DNA of 64,000 nucleotides from Dioscorea cayenensis subsp. rotundata (taxonomy: Eukaryota > Streptophyta > Magnoliopsida > Dioscoreales > Dioscoreaceae), in assembly GCF_009730915.1 (NCBI RefSeq), contig NC_052489.1, positions 31,489,916 through 31,553,915 on the forward strand. Direction: 5' to 3'. Position numbers and translations under genes: made by a program. Within the stretch, counting starts at the first letter, position 1. Each line of letters opens with the position of its first letter. Positions 50,001 to 61,800 of this stretch are shown piece after piece. A model generated the notes under the pieces. The model was not told where the DNA came from. It worked only from the letters and a program-made list of their open reading frames with translations, and ran no database searches.

Positions 50001-51317
50001 CATTATGAAAAGTGTACCAAGGTGGATTTTATGCATCCAATATTCCAGTAAAGACAATTCCCTTCCAGTTTTTTTTGCAAACAACCAATACAGTGTGCGA
50101 CTAAGTAACACAGGCATTGAGGATAATGTTCAAGACTCAGATTTTTGTTTACAAATCTAGTTTTGGTCCATCAAGCTTGTTCTACTTGAATAAATATTTA
50201 ATTTACAGAATTCAAAAAAACAGAGAAATTTTTAAAGCCTGCGAATGTAAGCACTGAATAGCATTTCCAAAATGATATTTTTCATTGACCAAAGGGTTTC
50301 AAGGTGAGGATTATTGTGGCAAGAAACAAGGACTGAAGTTCACAAAATCATGAGACTTAATTGAAATGAATTCATAAATAGAAACCAAATGGCAATAGCA
50401 TGCCTCTTATTGACATCAATGATCATTGATTCTTACCACCAAAAGAGGATGAAGAACTACCAAACGCAGGAGTTGATGATGCTCCAAATGCAGGTGTGGA
50501 GCTTCCAAAAGCTGGTGAGGATGAAGCACCAAATGCTGGAGTTGAAGGCTGCCCAAAGACACCAGTGGACGTACCACCGAATAATGAGCTCCCTGTCTGA
50601 GAACCAAAAGGATTTGGGCTTCCAAAGGGCTTAGGAGCAAAGGGATTATTGTTAGGACTGCTTGTTTGCCCAAACACAGAGGATCCGAATGGGCTACTTG
50701 AGGACTGGCCAAAGGCTGCATTCGAAAAGGGAATTCATCAGAAACGGGAATAATAAAACTGCATATCAAGGAAAAATCAACAGCCAAATAACAAGAAAAC
50801 GTTCCCTTGGTGTCCATCAAAAGATCACACCTTGCCCGAAGATGCAAACTTGAACATCAAAAAAGTAAGTTCCTAATCGAATAACATGCCTTCTTAAAAT
50901 GCCATAGAGAGCAAACCATCATAAACAGTGAAAAAGTTCATCTACTGTTCACAAAGCGGAAGATTGACGAGCTGGATATAGATTCCGATTTGCGTGATTA
51001 CAGGGGAAAAAACAACGATAAGAATAGATCATACTAACACAAAAGAAAAAGATCCAAAAGAGCGAAGGACATTGAAGAGCAAGGAAGCTATCAATCGGAA
51101 GAAGTCGACAGTACAACATCGCAATGCGAAACAAACAAATGAAAAACAACAACCAAGACGGGAAGAAGAATGGGAATGATTCAAGGAAACGAAATTTAGG
51201 ATCCCCAGGAGAGGAATCCATCGAGAAAAGCTGAAAAAGAAAATATAATATTCCGCGAATCAAAATCATGAAGCGACGAATCGAGGGATGAGGCTTACGG
51301 TTAGTGGAGCCGAACAT
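44086..51317 (-). CDS. NUP98: Nuclear pore complex protein NUP98
   Basis: FG nucleoporin of the central channel with a C-terminal autoproteolytic domain. Twelve exons: 51317-51299, 50715-50437, 49646-49026, 48800-48573, 48027-47402, 47311-47227, 47135-47075, 46504-46363, 46115-45999, 45859-45682, 45305-45243 and 44763-44086; about 1031 residues with all phases joining. Exons 2, 3 and 5 are rich in FG/GLFG-type repeats ([21 protein letters not shown]). Exon 4 carries the GLEBS-like RAE1-binding motif ([20 protein letters not shown]). Exon 12 holds the Nup98 C-terminal domain ([38 protein letters not shown]) and the self-cleavage site HFS in VKHFSRYEF, near the end GDGDEGYY. One extra base near 44425 (KF then DGETDVRR) is the only frame anomaly; the summed exon length is one base over a multiple of three, as expected for a single error. 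Confidence 0.93.
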
Positions 51318-51530
51318 GGCTGCAGGTTTGTCTCTGATCGGAGATCAGCAGGAGGGACGGAGTGATCGAATAGAAGCGATTCGGCGACGAGACGAGGGTT
51401 TTTCTCTCCCTCTCTCTCTCTCTCTCTCTCCGCCGTTAACTGGCTGTGGAGCCTGGAGGGAGAAAAGGCTTGGCTTGATAAGAACGCTGATAGACTGCCC
51501 TTAGGCTTATATAATGTTTTAATGTTTACG

Positions 51531-51892
51531 GGGTTGTTTGGATTAACTTCTAAGAAGCCCAAAAAAAACATTTTTCTTTTATAAATTAAATATTTTTGGA
51601 TAAATAAAAGTGTTTTTTTGATGCTTTTCGTAGAAAAAAAGTTAAGCATTTTTTTATTTTTTGTGTTAAATTAGTTTTTCTCAAAAAGCAAGTTCGTAAA
51701 AAAATAACCTAAAAATAGCTTTTTTCATAAGTTAATCATGACTAACTCGAAAGAAAAAAAGCTATTTTTTTAGTTTTTTTATAAACTCGCTTTTATAAAA
51801 ACTAATACAAACAACTTTTTTTAAATTCAGAAGTGTTTAATTTATAAAAAAAGTATTTCTGGGCTTTTCCAAAAACTAATCCAAACAAGTCC
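51531..51892. mobile_element. MITE-like element upstream of NUP98
   Basis: The left end TTGTTTGGATTAACTTCTAAGA and the right end, read as reverse complement, ACTTGTTTGGATTAGTTTTTG share the core TTGTTTGGATTA. Interior A/T-rich arms can pair (GCATTTTTTTATTT, AAGTTAATCATGACTAACT). It is about 360 bp with no coding capacity and lies about 200 bp upstream of the NUP98 start. The superfamily is not settled because I see no clean target-site duplication. Confidence 0.6.
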
Positions 51893-52544
51893 ACATCGAT
51901 TGAGGCCTGGCCCGATCCCATTTATGAATAACAAGTATTCATTGGTTTTTAGGGCAGCATTACCCCATAAATTCATCATTTTTATAGAGAATTTTATACT
52001 ATGCCAGACACACTAATAATCAATTATTATAATTATATCTATTTGAAATCAATAAATTAATAATAGTAATAATTAATTTAATAAAAATTTATTTATATAT
52101 TGACATATTTTTTTGCATATATATATATATATATATATAACCAGAAGAGTTGTAGGCTTGAACTGGAAAGGAAGTATATTTATCTTATGGTATGTTATGC
52201 TAGGCATATTATTTAAAACAAAATGGTATTATCCAGTTTGGCGCTGTTAGCTTTTGATACCATTATCAATTGTAATACTGAAATCCTTTGGTTATTGTTT
52301 GCTTTTAATATGATTTGCACCAAAGACAAAATTTTTTTTTTAAAAAAAAAAGGAAATATAATCTGCTGATTACTGACAATCAAGTGAGTCCCGAATATGG
52401 CAACAGACTCAAGCTTTAATTGAACTTGAATATGCGCTTTATTCCCAGAATAACACAAGTGCTTCAAATTCCAAAGAGAAGTGGAATTTTCTTCAAGAGA
52501 CGAGGTTCATCTCCTTGGTTGGGGGTATGGCATGAGTTTGTTGC

Positions 52545-52582
<38 letters not shown>

Positions 52583-52953
52583 GTGGATTGGCGCAGACAA
52601 GTTAGTTGATAATAGAGGATGAAATCATCATCACAGTAACTTCCAACTATACATTCAAGATTTCAACATGATGCAATCTAATAGATCAGAGAAAAGCTGT
52701 GTCCTTCTAGATACGGGCCAGGCCAGAAGAAATGCCAATGGAAAACATCTACAAGCTCCAAAAAAAAAAACCAAACATCTCATTCCTTCGTTCATATTCA
52801 TTCATAGGCAACGCAAACATTGACAAATAACAAGACTAACTGTTCAACTTCAAGAAGACACAGCCTGACTCATTAACATGTATTGCACAAAGAGAAGGCC
52901 TGAACTAGAATCACATTCTAACTGGTCAGCATATGTCACGCGCACCTTGACAT
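51893..52953. other. Spacer upstream of NUP98 and downstream of FEN1
   Basis: Contains (AT)n at 52116-52138 and (ATA)n at 52545-52581. The last about 250 bases are probably FEN1 3' untranslated region. No gene is seen. Confidence 0.6.
52545..52581. repeat. (ATA)n microsatellite
   Basis: About twelve ATA units form a simple repeat in the spacer 3' of FEN1. Confidence 0.95.
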
Positions 52954-55900
52954 CTATTTTTTCTTCCCACCACCGGTCTTTGGCTTCTTGTTTGCACCCT
53001 TACCATTGTGTGCAGTTCCTTTTGCTGCCTTGTCTTCTGTTTCCTGATTCAAACATAGCATAAGCCCATAAAAGTCAGTGCTGAGTAAGAGGCTCACTTA
53101 CAGAATAATGATTCAGGATTTTCTCATCATTATGCCATTTACAGCATATTATAAGGAATGGCGGATACCTTCACAACATCCACTAAGCAGGAAAAAACAA
53201 TGACCAATTCAGACACATCAAAGCGAACTATATGCCTGCCTCCAATAATATTTAGCAAGCAACTTATGTTAAAAGCACAACTTCTTACACTTTCTCACCC
53301 AGATAAATCAATTTCATTTTATACATTACATTTAATATCCACTAATTAGTGCAAAAACCAGTGTCTAAACCTCTCTGGGTGATTAGGAATTTAGCCACAC
53401 CATCATCACAATTAAATGTAAATGTAACGCAAGGCAAACAATAAGCAACTCTACTTTGGCAACTACAGGCTTGTGGATGATATTCACTACAATTAACAAA
53501 CTCACAAAATGACCTGTCATGTCCATAAAATTTCACTACAATTTTTGGCTTAACACAGAGCAAATTAGACAATGAAGAGTCATGACAGGTACTCAAAAAC
53601 TCCTTGCATACATCTGGTGGGATCTGATGTCCATTACTGGCGAAGGTAATTTTAAGTTGCCTACTCTGGAACTTTGGCAAAGACAAACTTGCAGAGTGAA
53701 CGCCTTAGGCCCAAGTACTGATCTGGGACTGCCTAAAATGCATTTACTTTCCTGCCATTCAGTGATTACAAAATTGATGGAGAGGATCAGGATCCTGATG
53801 GGATTTCATTTAACAAATTCTATTTCATAAAGTAAAGAAATTCTTTTATTATTATAATTTGTTAAATGTTATGATGAAACTCCTTTGTCAAGCCAAACTA
53901 ATTAGTTATAAGGACCTCCAGTAATCTACGCATATCAATGACCCATCACTCAAAAAAAAAAAAGTATTTCTAAAAGAAAAGAAAAAAAAAAATCCACATT
54001 GGTGATAAAAATGCAGGCAGACAAAAGTGAAAATGATGAAAGATTGCATTCAAGTCTGGTTTATTGCCTGAAAATTTCAGCTATCCTGCATATTGTTGTC
54101 ATTCTCCTTTCAATACAAGTGTCAAAATTTTTGAGAAATGTTTATAATTCTCTAATCAACATAAAGATACTTTCCCGCATAAATGTAAGATGACTTCTCC
54201 CTTGTGGCCTAAAAAATGGCGACCAGATAAGCACATGTGAGCATTAAGCTATAGTACTCATACAGCAAGTTAACACAATTTTCTCAAATTGGAAGTGGTA
54301 GTAGTCTTCTGTGGTAAATAGCAAGCGAATGGTACAAGAAAATCATGGCCAGAATTGATGGTCATACCTTCCGTTTAATAGGCATAGAGGAACTCGCCGA
54401 TGGTTTGAAAAAGGACTCCAATCTATAATATGCAAGAGGAAATCAAGCTCCCATAAAAAGTAATACTACATACCTAAAGACTTAGTACTTACCGGCCTTG
54501 GGAGGATTTATTCTTGGCTGCTTTGATCTTTTCTATTGCCTATATGATAACCACAAAAAATGAATTCTAATTTTGAGTCCAGAAGACTAAACAAATGAGA
54601 AAATGCAACGGCAGAATTCATTGCATTGATTAAGAACATACCTTTGTCACTCGATCATTGTTAAAACCATTCTCATTCACTAGAAAGTTCACAATGCCCT
54701 AAAAGATAGAATTCAATCAGTATGCATAGTTAAAGCAATACCAGTAACAGAAATTAATAAGATAGTAATGGCTACCTCTTCTTCAGGTGCAGACCACTTG
54801 AGTTCTGGTGGTTCTGTAGACACAAGAGGTTCTTTAAATAATCGCCTTGCCTCTTGATATGGCCAATCCTCAGGTATTGGGTATCTGTTTTGGATAGAGG
54901 ATTTATCTCATAATTAGAAATACAAAGAATAATGTGTGAACTGCCTTCGGTACATAGCTTTGCAAAATATTTTCAAGTTACCTTTCTTTGTTTATGTTCT
55001 CCAACATAGTTTCTATAGAACCATGCTGGCGAATAAGCTTCAGTGCTGTTTGTCCACCGATACCTATTTGCAACAACAAAAAGATAAGACAAATGCAGTT
55101 GATGAATAAACCCACTTGCATTCTGTATAATGTTGTGGAACCTTTATAAACAAAAATAAAGCATGGAAACACACACATATTGGCAGGCATTGATATATCA
55201 TATCCTTTTTACAAAATGAAGCTTCCTTGAATGTAATTTAATACATTAACAAATCATATCCATTGAAACCTTTTCACCATCATTCACATTTTGTTACGGA
55301 ATGGCAGAAGGCCAACTTCTATAGGCAAACACATCAATCTGAGAGAGAAATTAATCATGACAAAATTATCATACATCTTAAATCACAATTTGATATAATG
55401 CAAAGACAAGGTAACCCTACCAAAACTAGGAACCATAAAAAACTGATTGTCTGGGTGGAACAATATGATACAAATCCACTTATCCTAGTCACTCATTAAG
55501 CGCTAAAAGCATCTTTGTCAGCACATGAGTTTGAATCCAGGAACTTGTGCACATTAACATTTGTCTTTAGCAAGCCACCATAATAAGGTTAGCGTACCTT
55601 TAATACTGTCACAGTAGTCACATCCAGAAAGAATGCACAAGTCAATAAATTGATCCATGGTGAGATTTAGCTCCTCCAGCACCTAAACCCAAACAAGAAT
55701 TAAACAATCACTGAATGTAATAATAATTACAAGTAGCACAGTCAACATTGAGACAAGAGCAATAATACAAACTTTCAAAACTTCGAATTCCATAACAGGG
55801 ATTTTTCTTGAGCTTGGATCCATTAAATGACGAAGAAATTTTGGGGCTCCAAAGGTTAGTGAATCCATATCTTCTGACGCAACAGCATATACCTAAGCAA

Positions 55901-57770
55901 TTAAAAAAGTATAAATATTCACATACTTCATGCCCTTGATGAAAAAACATAATGGAATTCAAACAAATTTGAACAATAAAACATAGTAAGATGGAAAGCA
56001 CATTGATCACCATGCCTTTTCATTTTTACATAATGCTGCACACTCTGCTTCTGCTTCACCAGGAGCCTATGTGTCCAAAAAAAAAACACATTGTTGATGA
56101 GATAAGCACATCAAGAGATAAGACATCAACTCCGATGTGGATAAAAGATAATCTTATCTTAATTTTGGCAGTAAACCACACAACCTAAGAATTATTGTGA
56201 TGAGCAATCATAATATTATTGAGGAATGGGATATGCTAGTATGTCATCAATAAGATAGACAATTCAATCATACTAACAAAAAAAGCATGCACACTGCTAA
56301 AAACAGTAGAGTAATGAAATGAAACCACATTATTGGCCAACCTCAATTACAGGCACACCCATTAGTCTTAGAAGTCGTTTGCAGTCTTCATTATGTTGCC
56401 TTGTGACCTGGGAGAAATATGACGTGAAGCGAAAGTAATATTTTACCATCAGAGCAGTGTAATAGAAAGTGGTGTTGTCATTAAATAAGTCATTGGTTTC
56501 AAGATGCACTAGAGGAAGAAAATAAACCTTCACAGTCCTTTTGCTGTACTTCTCAATACCCTCCTTATCTCCATCCTGCAATATCAGAGTTACATATCTT
56601 AAATTAACAAACAACCGACAGGATTGTGAAAACCAAGGGCATAGCACATTTGCTCTACTTTAGAAAGCTACCTCTATAGCTGCTGTCAACTCCTTGCTAG
56701 CATCTTCCCTCTTTGAGTACCTAAAGGATGAAAAAGTGATAGGATGAAAATACTGCACTTATTGGTTTATTCTGAGCTTGGACAAATCAAATTAAACTTT
56801 CATAAAGAGAGTCACTTAGGGAGAACCTCTTTGCTAGTTCTTGCTTCTTAAGATCAGGTGGCTGACCATCAAAAACATACCTGAATCAAAACAGAAACCT
56901 TAAGATTAAGAAGAAGAATAGAAAACAACAGAAGATAATAAGAATAGAAGTGTTGTCAAGGTTAAGTTTACACTGGTTTGATTCCAGCCTCTAACAATCT
57001 TATTGTCCTGTTGAACATACCCTGCAGATGACTATACAGTAAACAGCAATGAGAGATAAATGACAACAGAGAAAACACAATCACATAGAATTACAACAGC
57101 TTAGTTAGTTTGGCAAGTATAAAAGGAGTTCTTTATAAACCTTGTGACTTCGCCAGCCTCGTTGGTGAGTGTTTCAGTGCCAATTCTCCCCACTACAATC
57201 TACATAACAAAAAAAAGGCCAAAAAAGAAAAGAAAAGATGATTATACAAAAGGAAGTTCCTGATGTCATAAAGATGAGAGTTGGAGACTCTAATAGATTG
57301 ATCAAAACAAAAACAAGAACCCTTTCCCACATTAAGCAGGGACAAAGACAGGTTCTTCTATCAAAAAAACCCTGACTCTACTGAGAAATATGGAGCCGCC
57401 AGATTCTAGTAAAAGAACTTTTCAACAGTAAATGAGACAGGGAAAAAAAATTTGTTAATTGGGCGGCATAATCTAAAATCCTTTAAGAGATTAGCTGCTT
57501 CGAGAAACAAACAATGGTTCTTAAGGGAAAAAAAAAAGGAGCAAGATATATACGAGAAACTGGTAGATGCTCATGCTGGCATCAATGGCGATCTTGCGAC
57601 CGAAATAACTTTCGAACTTCTGCTCCTTCATGGCTTTGGGCGCATTATCCGCCAACAGCTTCGTCAAACCCTAGCATTAAAGAGAATCCAGTTAAAAGAG
57701 TAAGAAAAGCGGAAGAAATCAAGAAGAAAAAAAAAATCAGAAGGTCCAAAACCCTAACCTTGATACCCAT
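52954..57770 (-). CDS. FEN1: Flap endonuclease 1
   Basis: Structure-specific 5' flap nuclease for Okazaki-fragment maturation and base-excision repair; nuclear. Seventeen exons: 57770-57759, 57670-57554, 57199-57141, 57031-56972, 56880-56827, 56720-56672, 56575-56528, 56407-56342, 56066-56016, 55892-55773, 55682-55598, 55063-54982, 54884-54776, 54698-54642, 54539-54493, 54422-54368 and 53043-52954; sum 1161 nt, 386 residues, no breaks. The first exon codes only MGIK. Metal-binding acids appear in [40 protein letters not shown] and [11 protein letters not shown]. The helix-hairpin-helix is [15 protein letters not shown]. The PCNA-binding box is [10 protein letters not shown] near residue 340. 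The basic tail [15 protein letters not shown] is a likely nuclear signal. The exon 9 donor is GC (56015-56014), the only non-GT donor; GT alternatives break the frame. Confidence 0.96.
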
Positions 57771-58350
57771 GCTGACACAGAGATGAAACTCAGAAACAGA
57801 GAAAAGAGAGCGCGAGAATGGCCGAGAAAGAGAGAGGGAATCAATACTCAATAGAGAAAAACTTGGTTATGGGCTGGGCCACATAGACATACAGAAGCAA
57901 CCCGAACCCGTATTAGCGTTGGTACTGTTTACATAGACTCATCCGGGTTTGGGGTCGGAATGGAGTAGTTGCTTTCTTTCTATAGTGTATTTGATTAAGG
58001 AGATATTTAGAATGTCAAAACTGTCATGATATTCATTCTTTAATTTATGCATATATAAAAGAATATCTATTTATAAAAATTATAAATAATATATAATTAA
58101 GAAATAAAGCATTTCAAAGTTATAAATAAAATCAGGGTAATCAATTTTTTTATGTTGTTTTTTAATCAATAATTAATTAATATGGATGAATCACATGAAA
58201 TGAAATGATGGTTTCCTAAGTGTAAAATCCTCCATTGCTCAAATATAATAGTCCCTATAAATGATGTTTTTTTTTTTACTTCAATTAACTAACCGGAATA
58301 TTAGGGTTTTTTTTTATATATTGGTTTTCTATATCAATATCTTCAATAGT
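57771..58350. other. FEN1 promoter side, A/T-rich
   Basis: The first 100-150 bases are FEN1 leader and promoter. The rest is A/T-rich spacer with no gene or element ends that I can define. Confidence 0.55.
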
Positions 58351-58367
58351 CAAAAACCAAACCATAA

Positions 58368-59154
58368 GATTAATGTCTTCAACTGGCTAGCGTGGAATGA
58401 TCGAATTCTCACCCTTGAGAATTTAGAAAAGCGTAGATGCAACAAACTCCCTACGGCTACTTGCGTTTTATGTCATGCTGGCGTGGAAACGGTTGATCAT
58501 CTCTTCCTGCATTGTGAATTTACAAAGCAAGTGTGGAGTCATTATGTGGAGATTCTGCGACTCCCGGAACCCCCCAGTTCCATGAGTTTGGTCTGGGGTT
58601 CTTGGAGGTATTCAATTAGACCTGCATGTAGGGATATGGGGGATCTTGTGGTTAAGGCTGTTGTGTGGAATATTTGGATTGCTAAAAATGATTGCATTTT
58701 CAATTCTACTTGCTTGTCTGCACATGCTCTTATGCTTAAAATTGATCGTATCTCTGTTGGCGTGGTTCTCTGCATTGCAGGAGGGACCTAGAGCGAAGTT
58801 GATGGAGTCTTGTGATGCCATCAGTCGCGATCTGGACTTTCTTTCGGCTCGCGGTGAGGTAGCTAGCAGGATTCTTCCCCCTAACGAGAATGGAGGAGAT
58901 ATTCCTTCTGAGGAGACACAGATGCAATCCACGGGCTAGTTGGCTGCTCTCTCCAGGCGCGTTGTGTCGGCCTGTTTTTTTCGTTGTGTTGTCCTGATTT
59001 CTCTTTTGGTTCTGTCCTATATTGGTTTCTTGTGCCACTTCTTGTGGTTTGTTCGGTTTCGTTTTTGTCCTACAGTTGTATGTATGACGCTGTGGGGTGC
59101 TTTTTTTGTACTTGCTTCTGCTTCTTTTTAATTGAAGTGGTTTATCCACCTTTT
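58368..59154 (+). mobile_element. 5'-truncated LINE copy with target-site duplication
   Basis: The fragment starts inside ORF2 (VFNWLAWNDRILTLENLEKRR) and continues through a Cys/His zf-RVT-like domain (CVLCHAGVETVDHLFLHC), WNIWIAKNDCIFNS and a C-terminal tail that changes frame near 58770 before a stop at about 58939. The 3' end carries GTGGTTTATCCACCTTTTCAAAA, matching the end of the large LINE at 28280-28303. The 17-bp sequence CAAAAACCAAACCATAA at 58351-58367 and 59155-59171 is the target-site duplication; its first few bases may belong to the tail. 5' truncation is typical of target-primed reverse transcription. Confidence 0.9.
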
Positions 59155-59581
59155 CAAAAACCAAACCATAATCTCACTTGTGTGTGTATATGTATACATA
59201 GAGGATGTTTGGATAATTTCCGTCTTGTATGGGACGCATTTAGTTAGCATATTAGTCTTTATTAATTTAAATAATTATAATAATAGCTATCAATAAATTA
59301 TAATTTTAATATAAAAATTAAAAATTATTTATATGTAAGATCTTATGGGATAATAAACATATTTGTCATGCGCTACAGTATCCACTCCATGTGCATTACC
59401 TTCTAGGTTTTTATAATTGCAATAAACATTACCTCACAAAGAGATGTCAAAAGATTAAGGATTTAATAACCGGATCGATCGGTGAACCGATTCGCAGTTC
59501 AATCGCCGCCCGGTTCAATAATTTTTATTATTTTTTATTTTTTAAAATAAATAAAAATTATAAAAAATCATTAAATTATAA

Positions 59582-59816
59582 GGTAGTATTTGTTTCAAAG
59601 GATTTGGAGTTACATGTAACTCCAAATCCCTTACCTTTTTAAAATCCGGTGTTTGTTTTGATGTATTTCATTTTTCATGTGTTTTTGAAATCACATCATT
59701 AAGGGATTTTGGTTTACGGCCAAAATGACCGTAAAACTAAATCCCAGGAGTTCAAAACCATTATATATGCATATGTATATATACATACATATATATACAT
59801 ATACAAAAATCTATAC

Positions 59817-59847
<31 letters not shown>

Positions 59848-60361
59848 TATACATATACACATACACATACATATATATATATTTATATATACATACATGT
59901 ATATACATTCCCTAGATATATCTATATATAGTATGTTTACATGTATAAATACACATACATATACATACATGTATGTATATACATTCCCTAGATATACCTA
60001 TATATTGTATGTTTACATATATAAAAACACATATATAGGTATATATATAAATATATATGTATATACACACAAATATACACATATACTTATACTTATACAT
60101 GTATATATACTCATATACATATATGTATATATATGCATATATGCATATACACAGACATATACATACACTTATACACATGTTTTCCAATTTCAGATTTACA
60201 AATTCTTCCAAACAAACATAAAATCTTATAATACAGTAATTCCAGTTACATCCAACCAAACACAAGATTTAACTGCACTGTATTTTGAAAGCGAAGTATT
60301 TCCAGTTACATTGTAACTAGAAATCCACTGCATTTAGAATTACATCCAACCAAACGCTACC
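59582..60361. mobile_element. PIF/Harbinger-like MITE with microsatellite core
   Basis: The left end GGTAGTATTTGTTTCAAAGG and the reverse complement of the right end, GGTAGCGTTTGGTTGGATGT, are inverted repeats. TAA flanks both sides (59579-59581 and 60362-60364). Sub-terminal GGAGTTACATGTAACTCC at 59607-59624 is itself palindromic. The centre, about 59760-60180, is a TATATACATACAT-type simple repeat. There is no coding capacity; open frames on both strands are translations of the simple repeat. Confidence 0.85.
59760..60180. repeat. (TATACA)n-type microsatellite block
   Basis: About 420 bp of irregular TATA/CATA repeats fill the middle of the MITE. A longer unit (CATGTATATACATTCCCTAGATATA-like) recurs near 59895 and 59968, so part of it is also duplicated at about 75-bp spacing. 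Confidence 0.9.
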
Positions 60362-60699
60362 TAAGAAAAATTCAGAAAAATAAGAAAAAATGGGAAAATA
60401 AATATAAATTTAATAAATGTATCTATGAAATTATAATTTTATTATTTTTAAAAACTCATTTGCCAAGTATTTTTGTTTCCAAAAAAAATTCTAGAGCATT
60501 GTTTTATCTCTTGATTTATGTTTATGTAGAAAAAAAGAGAAAAATTTTAATTTTAATAAAAGCTTGATCCTATTCTACTCGGATTAAAAATTTAAATTTA
60601 AGTTTAAATAAAATTTGATTTTTTATGGATAATGATCCCTGTTTATCTATATATAAAAAAAAGTTAATTAAAAGTTAGAGCTTATCCCTCGGATAAAAA

Positions 60700-61336
60700 T
60701 GTTGGGTATTGGGCTCCCGTCCTATGTGGAGAAAAGCCCAAATGGTCCAAGCCCATTAGGGTTCACTTTATTAAGTGTTTTCCATCATATTAGGGTTAAG
60801 AGAGTGAAGAATCGGGGATATAGCCGCAGCAGATAAAACAGCGATTTTCGCAGGGGTTCGGATTTGGCGAGGCGAAAGAAATTCAAGTCTGGTGTTTGGA
60901 GGGTCAAACGATGTCCGATTGAGCTGAAATTTGGTGGGCACGTTCGGGACTTGCAGAGCTTGATTTCCACCGAGACGGTTTTGTGATTTGGCTTCTCCTA
61001 GCTCAAGATATGAGGGTCGAATGAAGGCTATAAAATATTGCTTTTGTTTCTAATATAAACTTGTTTTAGCTATTGTTTTGGTCAAGTTGTATTTTTTTAT
61101 TTATGCTCATTCTTGAGACTCTCTTGTACTCGAATTTGATCATAGTGGAGCTTTGGATTGGTCAAGATTGACCCGTGGTTTTTCACCCTTGATTAAAGGG
61201 TTTTTCACGTAAAATTTGGTGTCTTGTGTGATTGCAATTTTGAGTCTTCTTAGGTTGCTCTCCTTCATCTACAGAAAGCTTGGGGATTGTTTATTTGTTT
61301 ACAATCTATTGAGATTGTTGCTTAATTCCCATAAAA
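60700..61336 (+). mobile_element. Solo LTR, Ty1/copia-like, fossil
   Basis: The block starts TGTTGGG and ends in a CCCATAA-like complement. It contains a leader-like part with GATTGACCCGTGGTTTTTCACCC and AAGGGTTTTTCACG, phrases frequent in plant copia LTRs. No internal region or second LTR is present, so it is a solo LTR left by recombination. It is a broken fossil, younger than the hAT-like element it sits in. Confidence 0.6.
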
Positions 61337-61559
61337 AAAAATATTAAAATTGAGTTTTATATAAAAATTTGATTCTATTCTAATTGATAATGATGCTGAA
61401 AGAAAAAAATATTTTTAAAAAATATGTATATAAAAGCCCTGTACCGGATATAAAGATAAAAAAAATATATATTTTAAATTTTTAAATAAAAATCATGAGA
61501 AAAAAAGCTGGATCATAAGAAGAAAAAAAACAAAAGGCTGGAGAATAAAGGGATCTATG

Positions 61560-61690
61560 TGCATCTTGTTCTTTGATGGTGGGACCGGGGGGAGAGAATG
61601 GATGCTCGTGATTTATCCTTCATGTGCATCTCTGCATCTCCTTTCCTTGATGGTGGGACCCGGAAATTTTTTTTCATATAAAAAAATCAT
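61560..61690. repeat. Short direct repeat around GATGGTGGGACC
   Basis: The phrase ATGTGCATCTTG...TTTGATGGTGGGACCGG at about 61556-61590 recurs as ATGTGCATCTCTG...CCTTGATGGTGGGACCCGG at about 61620-61665. It is a two-unit imperfect repeat of about 65 bp. Confidence 0.65.
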
Positions 61691-61800
61691 GATAAATAGG
61701 CCGGTCAAACCGGTTCAAATTATATGAGTGAATCGGACTGGCGGCAGATTCTCGATTGAACCGGTCGGTCCGATCCAATTTTTAAAACCTTGCAAAAGAC

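Larger units (their letters stand above)
59456..61792. mobile_element. hAT-like element carrying two younger insertions
   Basis: The left end TAAGGATTTAATAACCGGATCG and the reverse complement of the right end, CAAGGTTTTAAAAATTGGAT, form imperfect inverted repeats with Gly/Asn-free, coding-poor GC blocks (GGTTCAATCG) just inside. The flanks CAAAAGAT (59448-59455) and CAAAAGAC (61793-61800) match at 7 of 8 bases, the duplication size of hAT elements. It has no transposase. The interior holds a Harbinger-like MITE (59582-60361) and a solo LTR (about 60700-61336). Divergent ends suggest that it is the oldest of the three. Confidence 0.7.

Noticed and set aside
58261-58939. Possible host gene with a Cys/His domain
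   Set aside because: The domain is the zf-RVT-type end of a plant LINE ORF2, and the block is framed by a target-site duplication.
59709-60316. Open frames rich in Tyr, Ile and Thr on both strands
   Set aside because: They are translations of the TATA/CATA microsatellite block within the MITE.
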